From NCBI RefSeq assembly GCF_900114605.1, contig NZ_FOTP01000009.1, forward strand, positions 173,472 through 237,471: DNA of 64,000 nt, given 5' to 3'. The translations under genes were made by a program, and so were the position numbers. This stretch comes from Bradyrhizobium sp. NFR13. GTDB taxonomy: Bacteria; Pseudomonadota; Alphaproteobacteria; Rhizobiales; Xanthobacteraceae. Within the stretch, counting starts at the first letter, position 1, and each line of letters opens with the position of its first letter. Below are positions 49,501-57,854 of this stretch, piece by piece. The notes under the pieces were generated by a model that saw nothing but the letters and a program-made list of their open reading frames with translations, did not search any database and had not been told where the DNA came from.

Positions 49501-50179
49501 TCAGATCGTCGATACCGCGATCACTGGCGGTGCATTGTCCGTAACTTCGGTGCAGGTTCCGTTCAGTATCAAGGATAGCCGCCTGCGCGTTGGCGCGACG
49601 ACGCTCGAAGGCGAAGGAGGAGGGGCGATCGTGTCGGGGGGGTACGACATCGTTGCCGACCAGGTGGATATGCGCGCAACATTGACCGGCACGAGCGCGG
49701 GGACGTCGAGTGTCCGGCCAGAAGTTCAGATCTTCGCGGTGGGAACGCCTGACAAGCTCGATCGCACGCTTGATGTGGCGGCGTTATCGTCCTGGCTGGC
49801 AGTGCGCGCAATCGATCGCGAGACGCGCCGGCTTGATTCGCTTGAACGCGGTGAACTGCCACCGACGGCTGTGCCCGTTGCCGTTCCTCCGCCGTCCGCC
49901 TCGCTGCCCGTCGACACGCAGGCGCCCGCGAGCGATCCACCGACGGCCTCCGCGCCCTCCGATGTGCTTCTTCCCGGTCGCGATCCGCGCCGTTCTGCAC
50001 CGAAGGCTGCTACGCCTCGTCCAGCGACACCGCCGGTCGCAAGTCAGCAGGTTGCGCCGCTGCCTGCACCCATTGAAATTCGTCCAGCCCCCGGTGCTGC
50101 GCGGACGCCAAGACCGAGGCCTGCGCCTCCTCTCGTGCTCACGCCGCCGGTTGTGAATTCAGCACGGCCGACGTTCTGA
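46508..50179 (+). CDS. AsmA-family envelope protein
   Basis: A very large (1223-residue) protein of the AsmA/TamB-like bridge group that helps move lipids between inner and outer membranes. It starts with a transmembrane helix (LLGLAIAFILALVAALVG) and the AsmA N-terminal block (YFVDWNQFRPQFEAEATRVV, GAPVRVSGGLEARLLPAPSL). The middle is long and beta-rich with repeated SLRL/DVDADV-type strands; the AsmA C-terminal domain (LEGALSGSGLLTIGGARING) follows, then a proline-rich tail. GTG 46508 has an AGGGGAG ribosome site; the in-frame TTG at 46430 is unlikely. It stands alone between an MFS gene and a convergent RHH gene. Confidence 0.9.
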   Translation: MQTTLLGLAIAFILALVAALVGPYFVDWNQFRPQFEAEATRVVGAPVRVSGGLEARLLPAPSLRLQSITVGSPNDLGRIRADNLDVEFSLSSLMRGEWRATELTIGGAAIDLGLNAQGRIELPASTGPFNLGALAIDRLNFTGRAVLHDAASKSTLELYDIAFSGDVRSLAAGAMRGDGNFLLSGARYPFRLSSGPTGDGNGTRVRFTVDPGEKPLSVDLDGVLNFDNRTPRFDGALTLASPAGLKANGAGDQLPTPWRVFAKVKADPAAAHMEALEASYGAEETAFRFAGLADMRFGTSPLLHAVLSAKQLDADRLLSRDQATNDAATPLPVLRRLLASIPSAPLATQIEIGVEQIMLGGKPAQNIGADLRGDPATWTIDRLEFRAPGATRVTLSGGAAQPGASGGFKGAIAVESSDPDTLAAWLKGRTDVGLRNQKPLRIRGNITSVSNRLAIEALKAEIDGGTIEGRAAYSYSSAAGGSRFDADLKADRLDLDAAVALIRSLSEPQAEWPDAGQVSLDIGRAVSAGQEMRPFVAQLAYSPKTISVDRFKVGEATGLMLDGRASFDRMEATGGLTLNATSASMSQISNLLTPLAPSVAARLSAMIATPGAVRVKLSLDLAKDQQRADRTNARAVFDIDAAQVKGTTTLTASAPLAAMRGVDLNELSRSDVTLESKLVGQGGQLLALLGLSNVIAASDAVVNFEGSAKGQWRAPLRVTAKLSGADVDADVQGSAEPWAGSPKASLTLAIRRANLAPLVALKPSDAAAQNVSLSSRLTLNGDKVTLEDIDSTLAGSRVRGRIALTLGAEKAVDGQIGIDAIELGPAFGLAIGTRGRDATDPLGRGVLQGWRGQLAFQALRGTLPGGIELRPVSGTVKSDGQALTIDTIKGTVGGSEITADVDLKPSITGYALGARVQFSGIDGADLRYRSLTMPAGKTSLRMTLASQGRSASALEGALSGSGLLTIGGARINGLDPRAFDIAIRASDSGQATNDAKLRQIVDTAITGGALSVTSVQVPFSIKDSRLRVGATTLEGEGGGAIVSGGYDIVADQVDMRATLTGTSAGTSSVRPEVQIFAVGTPDKLDRTLDVAALSSWLAVRAIDRETRRLDSLERGELPPTAVPVAVPPPSASLPVDTQAPASDPPTASAPSDVLLPGRDPRRSAPKAATPRPATPPVASQQVAPLPAPIEIRPAPGAARTPRPRPAPPLVLTPPVVNSARPTF

Positions 50180-50240
50180 CAATGAGCTTAGTGAGCAGAC
50201 CCGACCAACAGTGAAGCGATTCGCTGATGGCCGGCAGTGT

Positions 50241-50501
50241 TCAAGCAGAGAGGTTGTTGTGGTCCGGCATCCGCTGTTGCGGAACGGCACGTGTCCGGAA
50301 GTAGTCGAGCACGAATAGCCGAATCGCGGATGACAAATTGCCCTGCTGACGGTTTGTGTCGATCTCACCGACCAGCTCTGAAAGCGTCATGTCGCGAAGA
50401 TTCGAAATCTCCTTCATGCCGTTCCAGAACGCCTCTTCGAGGCTCACGCTGGTCTTGTGACCCGCAACAACGATCGATCTCTTAACTACGGGCGATTTCA
50501 T
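50241..50501 (-). CDS. Ribbon-helix-helix domain protein
   Basis: An 86-residue protein with KRSIVVAGHKTSVSLEEAFW followed by NGMKEISNLRDMTLSELVGE, the strand-helix-helix pattern of the RHH family seen in this chromosomal context in Nitrobacteraceae. The C-terminus continues with a helix (LSSAIRLFVLDYFR) and a polar tail. Its ATG overlaps the stop of the DUF4169 gene by four bases, so the two are translationally coupled. It may bind DNA; target unknown. Confidence 0.85.
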   Translation of the reverse strand: MKSPVVKRSIVVAGHKTSVSLEEAFWNGMKEISNLRDMTLSELVGEIDTNRQQGNLSSAIRLFVLDYFRTRAVPQQRMPDHNNLSA

Positions 50502-50686
50502 GATGCGTCCTCGCCATCGATGTGGTGCTGATCCAGCAGGGTGTTCGCACGGACTGTGCGTTGCTCCTGCAATGTTCGTTCTGATTTAGTCCGTCCGAAA
50601 CGCGCACGGTTTATATCGGCCTGTTTTGCCGATTCCTCTCGTGCAGTGCGCTTCTTGAAGCGATTGAGATTGATCAGGTCACCCAT
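50498..50686 (-). CDS. DUF4169 family protein
   Basis: A 62-residue basic protein beginning MGDLINLNRFKKRTAREESA, the typical DUF4169 start, with the middle helical and charged (KQADINRARFGRTKSERTLQ). ATG 50686 has an AGGAG ribosome site seven bases upstream. It is coupled to the RHH gene and lies downstream of fumC; this gene order recurs in Bradyrhizobium relatives. Function unknown. Confidence 0.85.
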   Translation of the reverse strand: MGDLINLNRFKKRTAREESAKQADINRARFGRTKSERTLQEQRTVRANTLLDQHHIDGEDAS

Positions 50687-50980
50687 GATCGCTCCTGTCT
50701 TTAAAAAAATGATGGGGCGGGAAACGTCGTCTTCACCATCCAGTAGTTGCACGAGACGAAGGTGAATGCGGTTTCGATATCCATCCTAAAATATTCTCCG
50801 TAGTTCCAAACAAGCTCCGCAGAAAAATGAAGTCATCTACGAAGCACAACCAGATCACCTTCTGCTGTTCACAAGGAAAAACGCGTCTGATATGCGACCA
50901 TTCTAACCATTTAGCAGATATGAATTATAACTATTTCCTTCTGGGGATATTCTCAACAAGCTGTGAGCAAATATTCTTGC
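50687..50980. other. AT-rich gap between fumC and the DUF4169 gene
   Basis: About 290 bases with visibly lower GC content than the window average (many A/T runs, for example TATGAATTATAACTATTTCC near 50920-50940). No gene or clear hairpin terminator recognised. It presumably contains the promoter of the DUF4169-RHH pair. The low GC continues into the 3' part of fumC. Confidence 0.55.
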
Positions 50981-52399
50981 TTACCTAGGATGTATCATTT
51001 TGATCGGCTGAACAAGAAGATCGAACTCAGCTGCACTAACAAAACCAAGCCGTAGCGCTTCCTCCTTCAATGTCGTTCCGTTCGCGTGAGCGACCTTAGC
51101 AACCTTCGCTGCGTTATCGTAACCGATTTTCGGTGCGAGTGCAGTCACGAGCATCAGTGATCGTTCCATCAACTCATGAATTCGTTTTTCATCGGCGCGA
51201 ATTCCGTTGATGCAATGCTCTGTGAAGGATCGCGCAACGTCTGCAATCAATTGGATGGACTGCATCATGCAATGGGCCATCACCGGCTTATAGACGTTGA
51301 GTTCGAAGTGCCCCTGGCTGCCAGCCACCGTAATTGCCGTGTGGTTGCCGAATACCTGGCAGCATACCATTGTCATTGCTTCACATTGTGTCGGATTTAC
51401 CTTTCCAGGCATGATGGATGAGCCGGGCTCGTTCTCCGGAAGTATCAATTCGCCGAGTCCGGAGCGGGGGCCGGATCCGAGCAGCCGGATATCATTTGCA
51501 ATCTTAAATAGACTTGTTGCGATCGAGTTGATCGCTCCGTGTGCAAACACATAGGCGTCGTTTGATGCGAGCGCTTCGAATTTGTTCGGTGCGGTGATGA
51601 AAGGGAGCTTGGTAATTGTTTCTGCATGCTTCGCGAACAACTTCGCGAAACGAGGCTTGGAGTTGAGGCCGGTCCCGACTGCAGTTCCGCCCTGGGCGAG
51701 CGGGTACAGATCCTTCACTACGCTTCGCAAGCGTTTGATGCCGCTTTCGATCTGTGCCGCATAGCCTGAAAACTCCTGCCCGAGCGTGAGCGGCGTCGCG
51801 TCTTGTGTATGCGTGCGTCCGATCTTCACGATCTTTGCGAAGGCTTTTTCCTTCTTGCGCAACGCAGCATGTAGTTCGCTTAGTGCGGGGACGAGGTACT
51901 CCATAATACCCTGCGCTGCCGCGATGTGCATCGCAGTCGGAAACGAATCGTTGGACGACTGACTCATGTTGACATGGTCATTGGGATGCACTGGCTTCTT
52001 GGCGCCGCGTTCACCGCCAAGAAGCTCATTCGCACGATTGGCAATGACCTCGTTGAGATTCATGTTGGTCTGCGTGCCGGAGCCGGTCTGCCAGACGACC
52101 AGCGGGAAGTGATCGTCCAGCTTCCCGTCGATGACTTCGCGTGCTGCGCTCACAATGGCTTTTGCAAGCTTGGGCTCGAGCAGTTTGAGTTCGCGATTGG
52201 TTTCGGCCGCTGCCAGTTTGACGATGCCGAGCGCGCGAATGATCGGCATCGGCATGCGATCGTGACCGATCTTGAAATTCTGTCGCGACCGTTCCGTTTG
52301 CGCTCCCCAATAGCGATCCGCTGCAACCTCGATCGGACCGAAGCTGTCGGTTTCGGTGCGGGTGGCGGAGGAGGCGGAGGTCTTCGAGGATTTGGCCAT
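50981..52399 (-). CDS. fumC: Class II fumarate hydratase (FumC)
   Basis: Iron-independent fumarase of the TCA cycle, interconverting fumarate and malate. The 472-residue protein has [18 protein letters not shown], the [20 protein letters not shown] substrate-binding region, [20 protein letters not shown], and the signature [15 protein letters not shown]. All active-site blocks are present. A 20-residue serine-rich N-terminal stretch precedes the conserved start ([11 protein letters not shown]). The first third has GC typical of the window, but the 3' part (roughly 50981-51700) is clearly AT-richer. A terminator for the upstream sspB gene lies between the two. Confidence 0.95.
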   Translation of the reverse strand: MAKSSKTSASSATRTETDSFGPIEVAADRYWGAQTERSRQNFKIGHDRMPMPIIRALGIVKLAAAETNRELKLLEPKLAKAIVSAAREVIDGKLDDHFPLVVWQTGSGTQTNMNLNEVIANRANELLGGERGAKKPVHPNDHVNMSQSSNDSFPTAMHIAAAQGIMEYLVPALSELHAALRKKEKAFAKIVKIGRTHTQDATPLTLGQEFSGYAAQIESGIKRLRSVVKDLYPLAQGGTAVGTGLNSKPRFAKLFAKHAETITKLPFITAPNKFEALASNDAYVFAHGAINSIATSLFKIANDIRLLGSGPRSGLGELILPENEPGSSIMPGKVNPTQCEAMTMVCCQVFGNHTAITVAGSQGHFELNVYKPVMAHCMMQSIQLIADVARSFTEHCINGIRADEKRIHELMERSLMLVTALAPKIGYDNAAKVAKVAHANGTTLKEEALRLGFVSAAEFDLLVQPIKMIHPR

Positions 52400-52455
52400 G
52401 GGTAGGGTCCTTGCGATGCCGCGCTCCCTGCAGAGACTGTTGGTGGCTGCGGCGC

Positions 52456-52487
52456 ATAAAAATGGGGCCGCGCGAACGCGGCCCCGG
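52456..52487 (-). terminator. Rho-independent terminator after sspB
   Basis: On the minus strand GGGGCCGCG and CGCGGCCCC form a 9-base stem with loop TTCG, followed by a T-rich tail (ATTTTTAT). It stands between the sspB stop and the fumC start. Confidence 0.9.
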
Positions 52488-52507
52488 CACTTTACAACGT
52501 CTTGCGA

Positions 52508-53023
52508 TTATTTTTTCCGGAAGCGGTCTAAACGGACGACTTCTGCACCTTCGCCCGATTTCGGCGGTTCTTCCTCTGAAACAGGCGCGGGCGGAGCTGG
52601 AGGGGCGGCGAGAGCAGACGCCGCGCTGGCTGCGGATGTCGCGCCGGCAGCCGGGGTCTCTACAGCGGTTTCGGTTTCGAACTGCAGGCCGAATTGCACG
52701 GAGGGGTCGTAGAAGCTCTTGATGGCGTTGAACGGCACGACGAGGCGCTCGGGGATGCCGTTAAAGGACAGGCCAACCTCGAACCGATCTTCGGTGACCG
52801 CGAGATCCCAGAACTGATGCTGCAGGATCACCGTCATTTCCTCTGGATACTGGGCCAGCAGGCGCGGCGAGAGTTTGACGCCGTCGGCCGTTGAAACGAA
52901 GGTGATAAAGAAGTGGTGCTCCCCTGGCAGGCCATGCTCGGCAGCGTCGATCAGCACGCGCCGCAACACGCCACGGAGGGCGTCGCGCGCCAGCACATCG
53001 TATCGAATATGATCGGTTGCCAT
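52508..53023 (-). CDS. sspB: SspB-like ClpXP adaptor
   Basis: Adaptor that tethers ssrA-tagged and other substrates to the ClpXP protease. The 171-residue protein has the SspB fold (IRYDVLARDALRGVLRRVLI, HHFFITFVSTADGVKLSPRL, LAQYPEEMTVILQHQFWDL, FEVGLSFNGIPERLVVPFNA), a long alanine/proline linker, and a C-terminal VVRLDRFRKK that matches the ClpX-docking tail. ATG 53023 fits the fold's start; an in-frame start at 53098 is not conserved. fumC follows after a terminator. Confidence 0.92.
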   Translation of the reverse strand: MATDHIRYDVLARDALRGVLRRVLIDAAEHGLPGEHHFFITFVSTADGVKLSPRLLAQYPEEMTVILQHQFWDLAVTEDRFEVGLSFNGIPERLVVPFNAIKSFYDPSVQFGLQFETETAVETPAAGATSAASAASALAAPPAPPAPVSEEEPPKSGEGAEVVRLDRFRKK

Positions 53024-53270
53024 CGGTCGGTCCCGTCGCTTGTCTTGGTCATGGCCATATATGGAGTGAAGGCGAGGCCGGAGACCGACTCGCGTCACCG
53101 ACCATTCTATCCCGGTCTTGACCCGAGGTCAGCAGCCGGAAAAGATGGCGCCCTCTATATATGACGCAAATTGGACGCGATACAGCCGGGCTGTCATTTC
53201 AACCGCCGATTGGCGTGGAAACAGGCAAAAATTGATTGGCCCGATGGGCGGATGGCCCTAGTTCTGGACC

Positions 53271-53873
53271 ATGCGTCCAAGTTCACCACAGGCTGACGCC
53301 TCCGCTGCGGAACTCGCGTCGGCATCGCCGCCGGGACTGCTGACGCTATTCGTTGCCTTTGCGAAGATGTCCCTGGCCGGTTTCGGTGGCGTTCTGGTCT
53401 GGGCGCGCCGGGCGATCGTCGAGCAGCATCGCTGGATGACGCCAGAGGAATTCAACGAGACTTTTGCGCTTTGCCACTTCTTGCCGGGGCCGAACATCGT
53501 CAATCTGTCGGTTGTATTTGGATCGCGGTTTCGAGGTGTGCCTGGCGCCATTGCAGCCTTTGCGGGATTGCTCGGGCCGCCTGTGATCATCGTGACTATT
53601 CTGGCGATCCTGTATGCACGCTTTGGAGATATTGAGGCGCTGCGGCGCACACTCGCCGGCGTTTCATGCGCTGCCGTCGGATTGCTGTTCGCGGTGATCT
53701 TCCGAATGATGCTGCCACTTCTGAAGAAGCGTGAGCCGGTCAGCCTTGCGCTCCTGATCGCCGTTTTCGTCGCGGTCGGCGTCATGCGATGGCCGTTACC
53801 AACAGTCCTCCTGGTCTCGATTCCCATCAGCATTGGCCTGACCATGTTGATGCGACGGCGGGCGGCAGCATGA
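53271..53873 (+). CDS. Chromate transporter, N-terminal half (short CHR)
   Basis: A 200-residue inner-membrane protein of the chromate ion transporter family, with the CHR motif FGGVLVWARRAIVEQHRWMT, PEEFNETFALCHFLPGPNIV and GLLGPPVIIVTILAILYARF. It is one of two short CHR proteins; longer ChrA proteins have both halves fused in ~400 residues. ATG 53271 lies about 250 bases upstream from sspB's divergent start. Substrate may be chromate or sulfate-like anions; no chrB-type regulator is present here. Confidence 0.85.
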   Translation: MRPSSPQADASAAELASASPPGLLTLFVAFAKMSLAGFGGVLVWARRAIVEQHRWMTPEEFNETFALCHFLPGPNIVNLSVVFGSRFRGVPGAIAAFAGLLGPPVIIVTILAILYARFGDIEALRRTLAGVSCAAVGLLFAVIFRMMLPLLKKREPVSLALLIAVFVAVGVMRWPLPTVLLVSIPISIGLTMLMRRRAAA

Positions 53874-54406
53874 ACGACAGCAGCGCCGGATCGCTTGTCA
53901 CGCTGGCCTGGTCGTTCGGGCTGATGTCGCTTTTTGCAGTGGGCGGCGCCAATTCGGCCATTCCCGAAATTCATCGGCTCGCGGTCGATGTTAATCATTG
54001 GATGTCCGACAAGCAGTTCGCAGATGTGTTTGCGATCTCGCAGCTGTCGCCGGGGCCGAACGTGCTCATTGTGACGCTCATCGGCTATCAGGTCGCTGGC
54101 ATCATGGGCGCACTGGTCGCGACGCTGGCCATGTGCGGACCGACAGCCGTGTTTGCTTATTATGTCAGCCAATTGCTGGCGCGATCGGGCCGCGCACAAT
54201 GGCCAGGAATCGTACAGGCAGCGCTGGTGCCTTTATCAATAGGCCTCATGAGCGCGAGCGGGCTGGTTCTGCTATTCGCTTCCGACACCACCTGGACGGC
54301 GTTTCTGGTAACGGGGAGTGCCGCCGTTTTGGCGTTTGCCACGCGACTTAACCCGCTATGGTTGTTAGTTGCCGGGGGGCTTCTTGGTTTCGCTGGCATT
54401 CTCTGA
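53870..54406 (+). CDS. Chromate transporter, C-terminal half (short CHR)
   Basis: A 178-residue membrane protein beginning MNDSSAGSLVTLAWSFG, with a second CHR domain (FAVGGANSAIPEIHRLAVDV, DVFAISQLSPGPNVLIVTLI, ATLAMCGPTAVFAYYVSQLL). Its ATG overlaps the first half's stop by four bases, so the two are coupled and probably form a heterodimer, an arrangement known for short-chain CHR pairs. The in-frame start at 53789 would overlap the first gene by 80 bases and is rejected. Confidence 0.85.
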   Translation: MNDSSAGSLVTLAWSFGLMSLFAVGGANSAIPEIHRLAVDVNHWMSDKQFADVFAISQLSPGPNVLIVTLIGYQVAGIMGALVATLAMCGPTAVFAYYVSQLLARSGRAQWPGIVQAALVPLSIGLMSASGLVLLFASDTTWTAFLVTGSAAVLAFATRLNPLWLLVAGGLLGFAGIL

Positions 54407-54498
54407 CGAAAATCGCTAGCAAGCTGGACCACGGAGCCGTTGGGCGGTCTCCGAACGATGTTGTTTGGGCTACAAGCTCGTGACAGGGGAACGTACCA

Positions 54499-54999
54499 AT
54501 GAGTGATGCGCCGAGCCATGCGCCGGAGAAATCCATCTTACCGAGCTGGGTCAAAGGCCCTCAAGACTTTATCGGCGGCCTTGCTTTGGTGGCGATTGCT
54601 GCATTTGCTCTGTGGGCATCCAGTGATCTGCAGGGCATGCATGGCTTTTCGTTCGGCGCAGGTACCGCGCCGCGGATGTTCGGCATTCTGCTGCTGGGTC
54701 TTGGTGCAGCCGTGACCGTTGTCGGCATTTTCACAGAAGGCCCCGGGCTCTCCAAGTTCCACTGGCGCGGTCCGTTTTTCGTGGCGCTGGCCATTCTGGT
54801 TTTCGCGGTCGGCATTCGTCCGATGGGCATGATCTTCGCGGCGATGTCGAGTTTTCTGATTGCTGCGCTCGGCACACCCGAGACGCGCTGGAAGGAAACG
54901 ATCATTGTTGGCGCCTGCCTCACGGGCTTCTGCGCCCTGCTGTTCCCGTACGCGCTTGGTCTGCCGTTGCAGATGTGGCCGACATTTCTGATCCGCTAA
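54499..54999 (+). CDS. tctB: Tripartite tricarboxylate transporter small subunit TctB
   Basis: A 166-residue inner-membrane protein with four hydrophobic segments (FIGGLALVAIAAFALWASSD, PRMFGILLLGLGAAVTVVGI, FFVALAILVFAVGIRPMGMI, IIVGACLTGFCALLFPYALG), the TctB layout. It accompanies the large subunit TctA 13 bases downstream and the periplasmic receptor TctC further on. The complex imports tricarboxylates or related acids; citrate is the founding substrate, but many members carry others. Confidence 0.93.
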   Translation: MSDAPSHAPEKSILPSWVKGPQDFIGGLALVAIAAFALWASSDLQGMHGFSFGAGTAPRMFGILLLGLGAAVTVVGIFTEGPGLSKFHWRGPFFVALAILVFAVGIRPMGMIFAAMSSFLIAALGTPETRWKETIIVGACLTGFCALLFPYALGLPLQMWPTFLIR

Positions 55000-55012
55000 G
55001 AACGAGGGCGTC

Positions 55013-56578
55013 ATGGGTGATCTTTTTTCGAATCTCGGTCTTGGCTTCAGCACCGTCTTCCAGTTCGTGCAGTGGACGCCGGCGTTCCTTGGCGGAATGT
55101 CGATCCCGCTTCCGATCAATATTCTGCTATGTCTGATCGGTGCGCTGGTCGGTACGCTCGTCGGTGTGCTGCCGGGCATCGGTACAATTGCCACCGTGGC
55201 GATGTTGCTGCCGATCACGTTCGGTCTGCCGCCGGTCGGCGCGCTGATCATGCTCGCCGGCATCTATTACGGCGCGCAATATGGCGGTTCGACCACGTCG
55301 ATCCTGGTCAATATTCCGGGTGAAGCAGGTTCGGTCGTGACCGCGCTCGACGGCTTCCAGATGGCAAAGCAGGGCCGTGCCGGTCCGGCGCTCGCGATTG
55401 CAGCAATCGGCTCGTTCTTTGCAGGTTGCGTTGCGACGGTCCTTATCGCTGTGCTCGGCGCGCCGCTCACCAAGCTCGCGCTTGCGTTCGGTCCTGCAGA
55501 ATACTTCTCGCTGATGGTGCTCGGCCTGATCTTTGCCGTGGTGCTTGCCAAGGGCTCGGTGCTGAAGGCGATCGCGATGATCGTATTCGGTCTGCTGCTG
55601 TCCATGGTTGGTTCCGACATCGAAACCGGCGCGTCGCGCATGTCGTTCAACATTCCTGAACTTGCTGACGGCCTGGGCTTTGCCACGGTCGCCATGGGCC
55701 TGTTCGGCTTTGCGGAAATCATCCGCAACCTGGATGCGGGCGGTGAGGAAGATCGCCAGCTCGTGCAGCAGAAGGTCACGGGCCTGATGCCGACCCGGAA
55801 GGACCTGAAGGACTCCACGCCCGCAATTCTGCGCGGCACGGTGCTCGGCTCCATCCTCGGCATTCTGCCGGGCGGCGGCGCGGTCATCGCGTCCTTCGCG
55901 GCCTATACGCTTGAGAAGAAGCTGTCGAAGGACCCGAAGCGGTTCGGCCGTGGAGCGATCGAAGGCGTTGCGGCGCCGGAAAGCGCCAACAACGCTGCAG
56001 CGCAAACCTCGTTCATCCCGCTGCTCACCCTCGGCATTCCGCCGAACGCGGTGATGGCGCTGATGGTCGGCGCGATGACCATCCATGGCATCGTGCCGGG
56101 CCCGCAGGTGATGCAGAAGCAGCCGGAACTCGTCTGGGGCATGATTGCCTCGATGTGGGTCGGCAACTTGATGCTGCTCGTCATCAACCTGCCGATGGTC
56201 GGCATCTGGGTCCGGCTGCTGCGCGTGCCGTATCGCCTGATGTTCCCGTCAATCGTGGTGTTCTGCAGCATCGGCATCTATTCGGTGAACAACGCACCGA
56301 TGGACGTGGTGCTCGCCGGCATATTCGGTCTGCTCGGCTACTGGCTGATCAAGCATGACTTCGAGCCGGCACCACTGCTGCTCGGCATGGTGCTCGGTCC
56401 GCTGATGGAAGAAAACCTGCGTCGTGCGCTGCTGATCTCGCGTGGTGACGCGACGGTGTTTTTCACCCGTCCGTTGTCGGCCACCCTGATGGCAATCTCG
56501 GCATTCCTGCTGGTCCTCGCTGTGCTTCCCGCACTGCGAAAGAAGCGCGACGAAGTCTTCGTCGAATCCGAGAGCTGA
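55013..56578 (+). CDS. tctA: Tripartite tricarboxylate transporter large subunit TctA
   Basis: The 521-residue channel-forming subunit with about 11-12 membrane segments. It has the two internally repeated family motifs GTLVGVLPGIGTIATVAMLL and GSILGILPGGGAVIASFAAY, and YYGAQYGGSTTSILVNIPGE followed by ESANNAAAQTSFIPLLTLGI, which define TctA. It forms one operon with tctB. A terminator-like hairpin follows before tctC, which may allow separate expression of the receptor. No TctDE-type sensor/regulator is encoded nearby. Confidence 0.95.
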   Translation: MGDLFSNLGLGFSTVFQFVQWTPAFLGGMSIPLPINILLCLIGALVGTLVGVLPGIGTIATVAMLLPITFGLPPVGALIMLAGIYYGAQYGGSTTSILVNIPGEAGSVVTALDGFQMAKQGRAGPALAIAAIGSFFAGCVATVLIAVLGAPLTKLALAFGPAEYFSLMVLGLIFAVVLAKGSVLKAIAMIVFGLLLSMVGSDIETGASRMSFNIPELADGLGFATVAMGLFGFAEIIRNLDAGGEEDRQLVQQKVTGLMPTRKDLKDSTPAILRGTVLGSILGILPGGGAVIASFAAYTLEKKLSKDPKRFGRGAIEGVAAPESANNAAAQTSFIPLLTLGIPPNAVMALMVGAMTIHGIVPGPQVMQKQPELVWGMIASMWVGNLMLLVINLPMVGIWVRLLRVPYRLMFPSIVVFCSIGIYSVNNAPMDVVLAGIFGLLGYWLIKHDFEPAPLLLGMVLGPLMEENLRRALLISRGDATVFFTRPLSATLMAISAFLLVLAVLPALRKKRDEVFVESES

Positions 56579-56612
56579 CGAAGCTCTCACTGCATCTGCG
56601 TCGTTACGCCAC

Positions 56613-56643
56613 GGCCCGAAGTCGAATAGACTTCGGGCCTTTG
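56613..56643 (+). terminator. Terminator-like hairpin between tctA and tctC
   Basis: GGCCCGAAGTC and GACTTCGGGCC form an 11-base perfect stem around GAATA-type loop sequence, followed by TTTGCTTAT. It lies 35 bases after the tctA stop. Confidence 0.8.
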
Positions 56644-56704
56644 CTTATATTCAGTCCCGCGACTGTCGGCATTTCGCGGCAAGAATATTCTCGGAGGAAA
56701 TCAA

Positions 56705-57688
56705 ATGAAGCTGTTCAATCGCAGAGTTGCGATCAGTGGCTTGGCGGCGGTCGCCGGCTTTGGCGCACTGGCAACTGCTGTTCAGGCGCAGGAATACCCG
56801 ACCCGCAACATCACCATGATCGTGCCGTTCGCGGCCGGTGGCCCAACCGACGTGATCGCGCGCATCGTCGCCGCGGACATGTCGAAGACGCTCGGCCAGC
56901 AGATCATCATCGAGAACGTCGTCGGTGCTGGGGGCACGACCGGCGCGACTCGTGCAGCGCGCGCGGCCAATGACGGCTACACGATCATCACCGGCCACAT
57001 GGGCACCCATGCCGCGGCGGTGCCGCTGTATCCGAAGCTCGCTTATCACCCCGAGAAGGATTTCGAGCCCGTCGCGCTGCTCGCCGGCACGCCGATCCTG
57101 ATCCTGTCGAAGAAGGATTTCGCGCCGAAGGATCTCAAGGAGTTCGTCACCTATGTGAAGGCCAACAGCGACAAGTTGAACATGGCCCATGCCGGCGTCG
57201 GCTCGGTGTCGTATTCGTCCTGTGAATTGCTGAGCTCGGTTCTGGATATCAAGCCGACCGGTGTGCCGTTCAATGGCACCGGTCCGGCGATGAACGCGCT
57301 GGTCGGCGGTCAGGTCGATTATATGTGCGATCAGATCGTCAACGCGGTTCCGCAGATCAAGGGCGGCACCATCAAGGCCTATGCCATCGCGACGCCGGAT
57401 CGTAACCCGTCGCTGCCGGACGTTCCGACCACCACAGAAGGCGGGCTGCCGAAGTATCAGGCCTCGGCCTGGAACGCGATCTTCGCACCCAAGGGCACGC
57501 CTGCCGCGATCACTGCCAAGCTGAACGCCGCGGCCGCCAAGGCGCTGGACGACGAGAACGTCAAGAAGCGTCTGCTCGATCTCGGCTCGGACATTCCGAA
57601 GCCGGAAGCCCGCACCCAGGCTGCGCTTGGCTCGCTGGTGAAGAGCGAAGTCGAAAAGTGGTCGGCGGTATTGAAGCCGGCGATGTGA
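56705..57688 (+). CDS. tctC: Tripartite tricarboxylate transporter periplasmic receptor (Bug family, TctC)
   Basis: A 327-residue solute-binding protein. The signal peptide (MKLFNRRVAISGLAAVAGFG) is cleaved near VQAQE; the adjacent arginines and the following small residues slightly resemble a Tat signal, but Sec export is more usual. The mature part has the Bug motifs RNITMIVPFAAGGPTDVIAR, ENVVGAGGTTGATRAARA, NMAHAGVGSVSYSSCELL and VPFNGTGPAMNALVGGQVDY, which bind a carboxylate ligand. It pairs with TctAB. A strong hairpin (57715-57744) follows. Confidence 0.94.
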   Translation: MKLFNRRVAISGLAAVAGFGALATAVQAQEYPTRNITMIVPFAAGGPTDVIARIVAADMSKTLGQQIIIENVVGAGGTTGATRAARAANDGYTIITGHMGTHAAAVPLYPKLAYHPEKDFEPVALLAGTPILILSKKDFAPKDLKEFVTYVKANSDKLNMAHAGVGSVSYSSCELLSSVLDIKPTGVPFNGTGPAMNALVGGQVDYMCDQIVNAVPQIKGGTIKAYAIATPDRNPSLPDVPTTTEGGLPKYQASAWNAIFAPKGTPAAITAKLNAAAAKALDDENVKKRLLDLGSDIPKPEARTQAALGSLVKSEVEKWSAVLKPAM

Positions 57689-57714
57689 TCGGAACCGGGT
57701 AACCGGTTGATTCC

Positions 57715-57744
57715 AATGGCTGGATCCCAACGGATCCAGCCATT
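57715..57744 (+). terminator. Hairpin after tctC, possible terminator
   Basis: AATGGCTGGATCC and GGATCCAGCCATT are complementary over 13 bases around CAAC. There is no T run after the stem, so it may stabilise the 3' end rather than terminate by itself. Confidence 0.65.
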
Positions 57745-57854
57745 GCCGTTTGCGGGGCGGGGATACACTTTTTCGGGTATAATCCGGGAATCGGCGTGTC
57801 CGACCACCGGCCGAGGCGATAAGTTCGCCCGCTCACAAGCCCGCAAGATCGACC

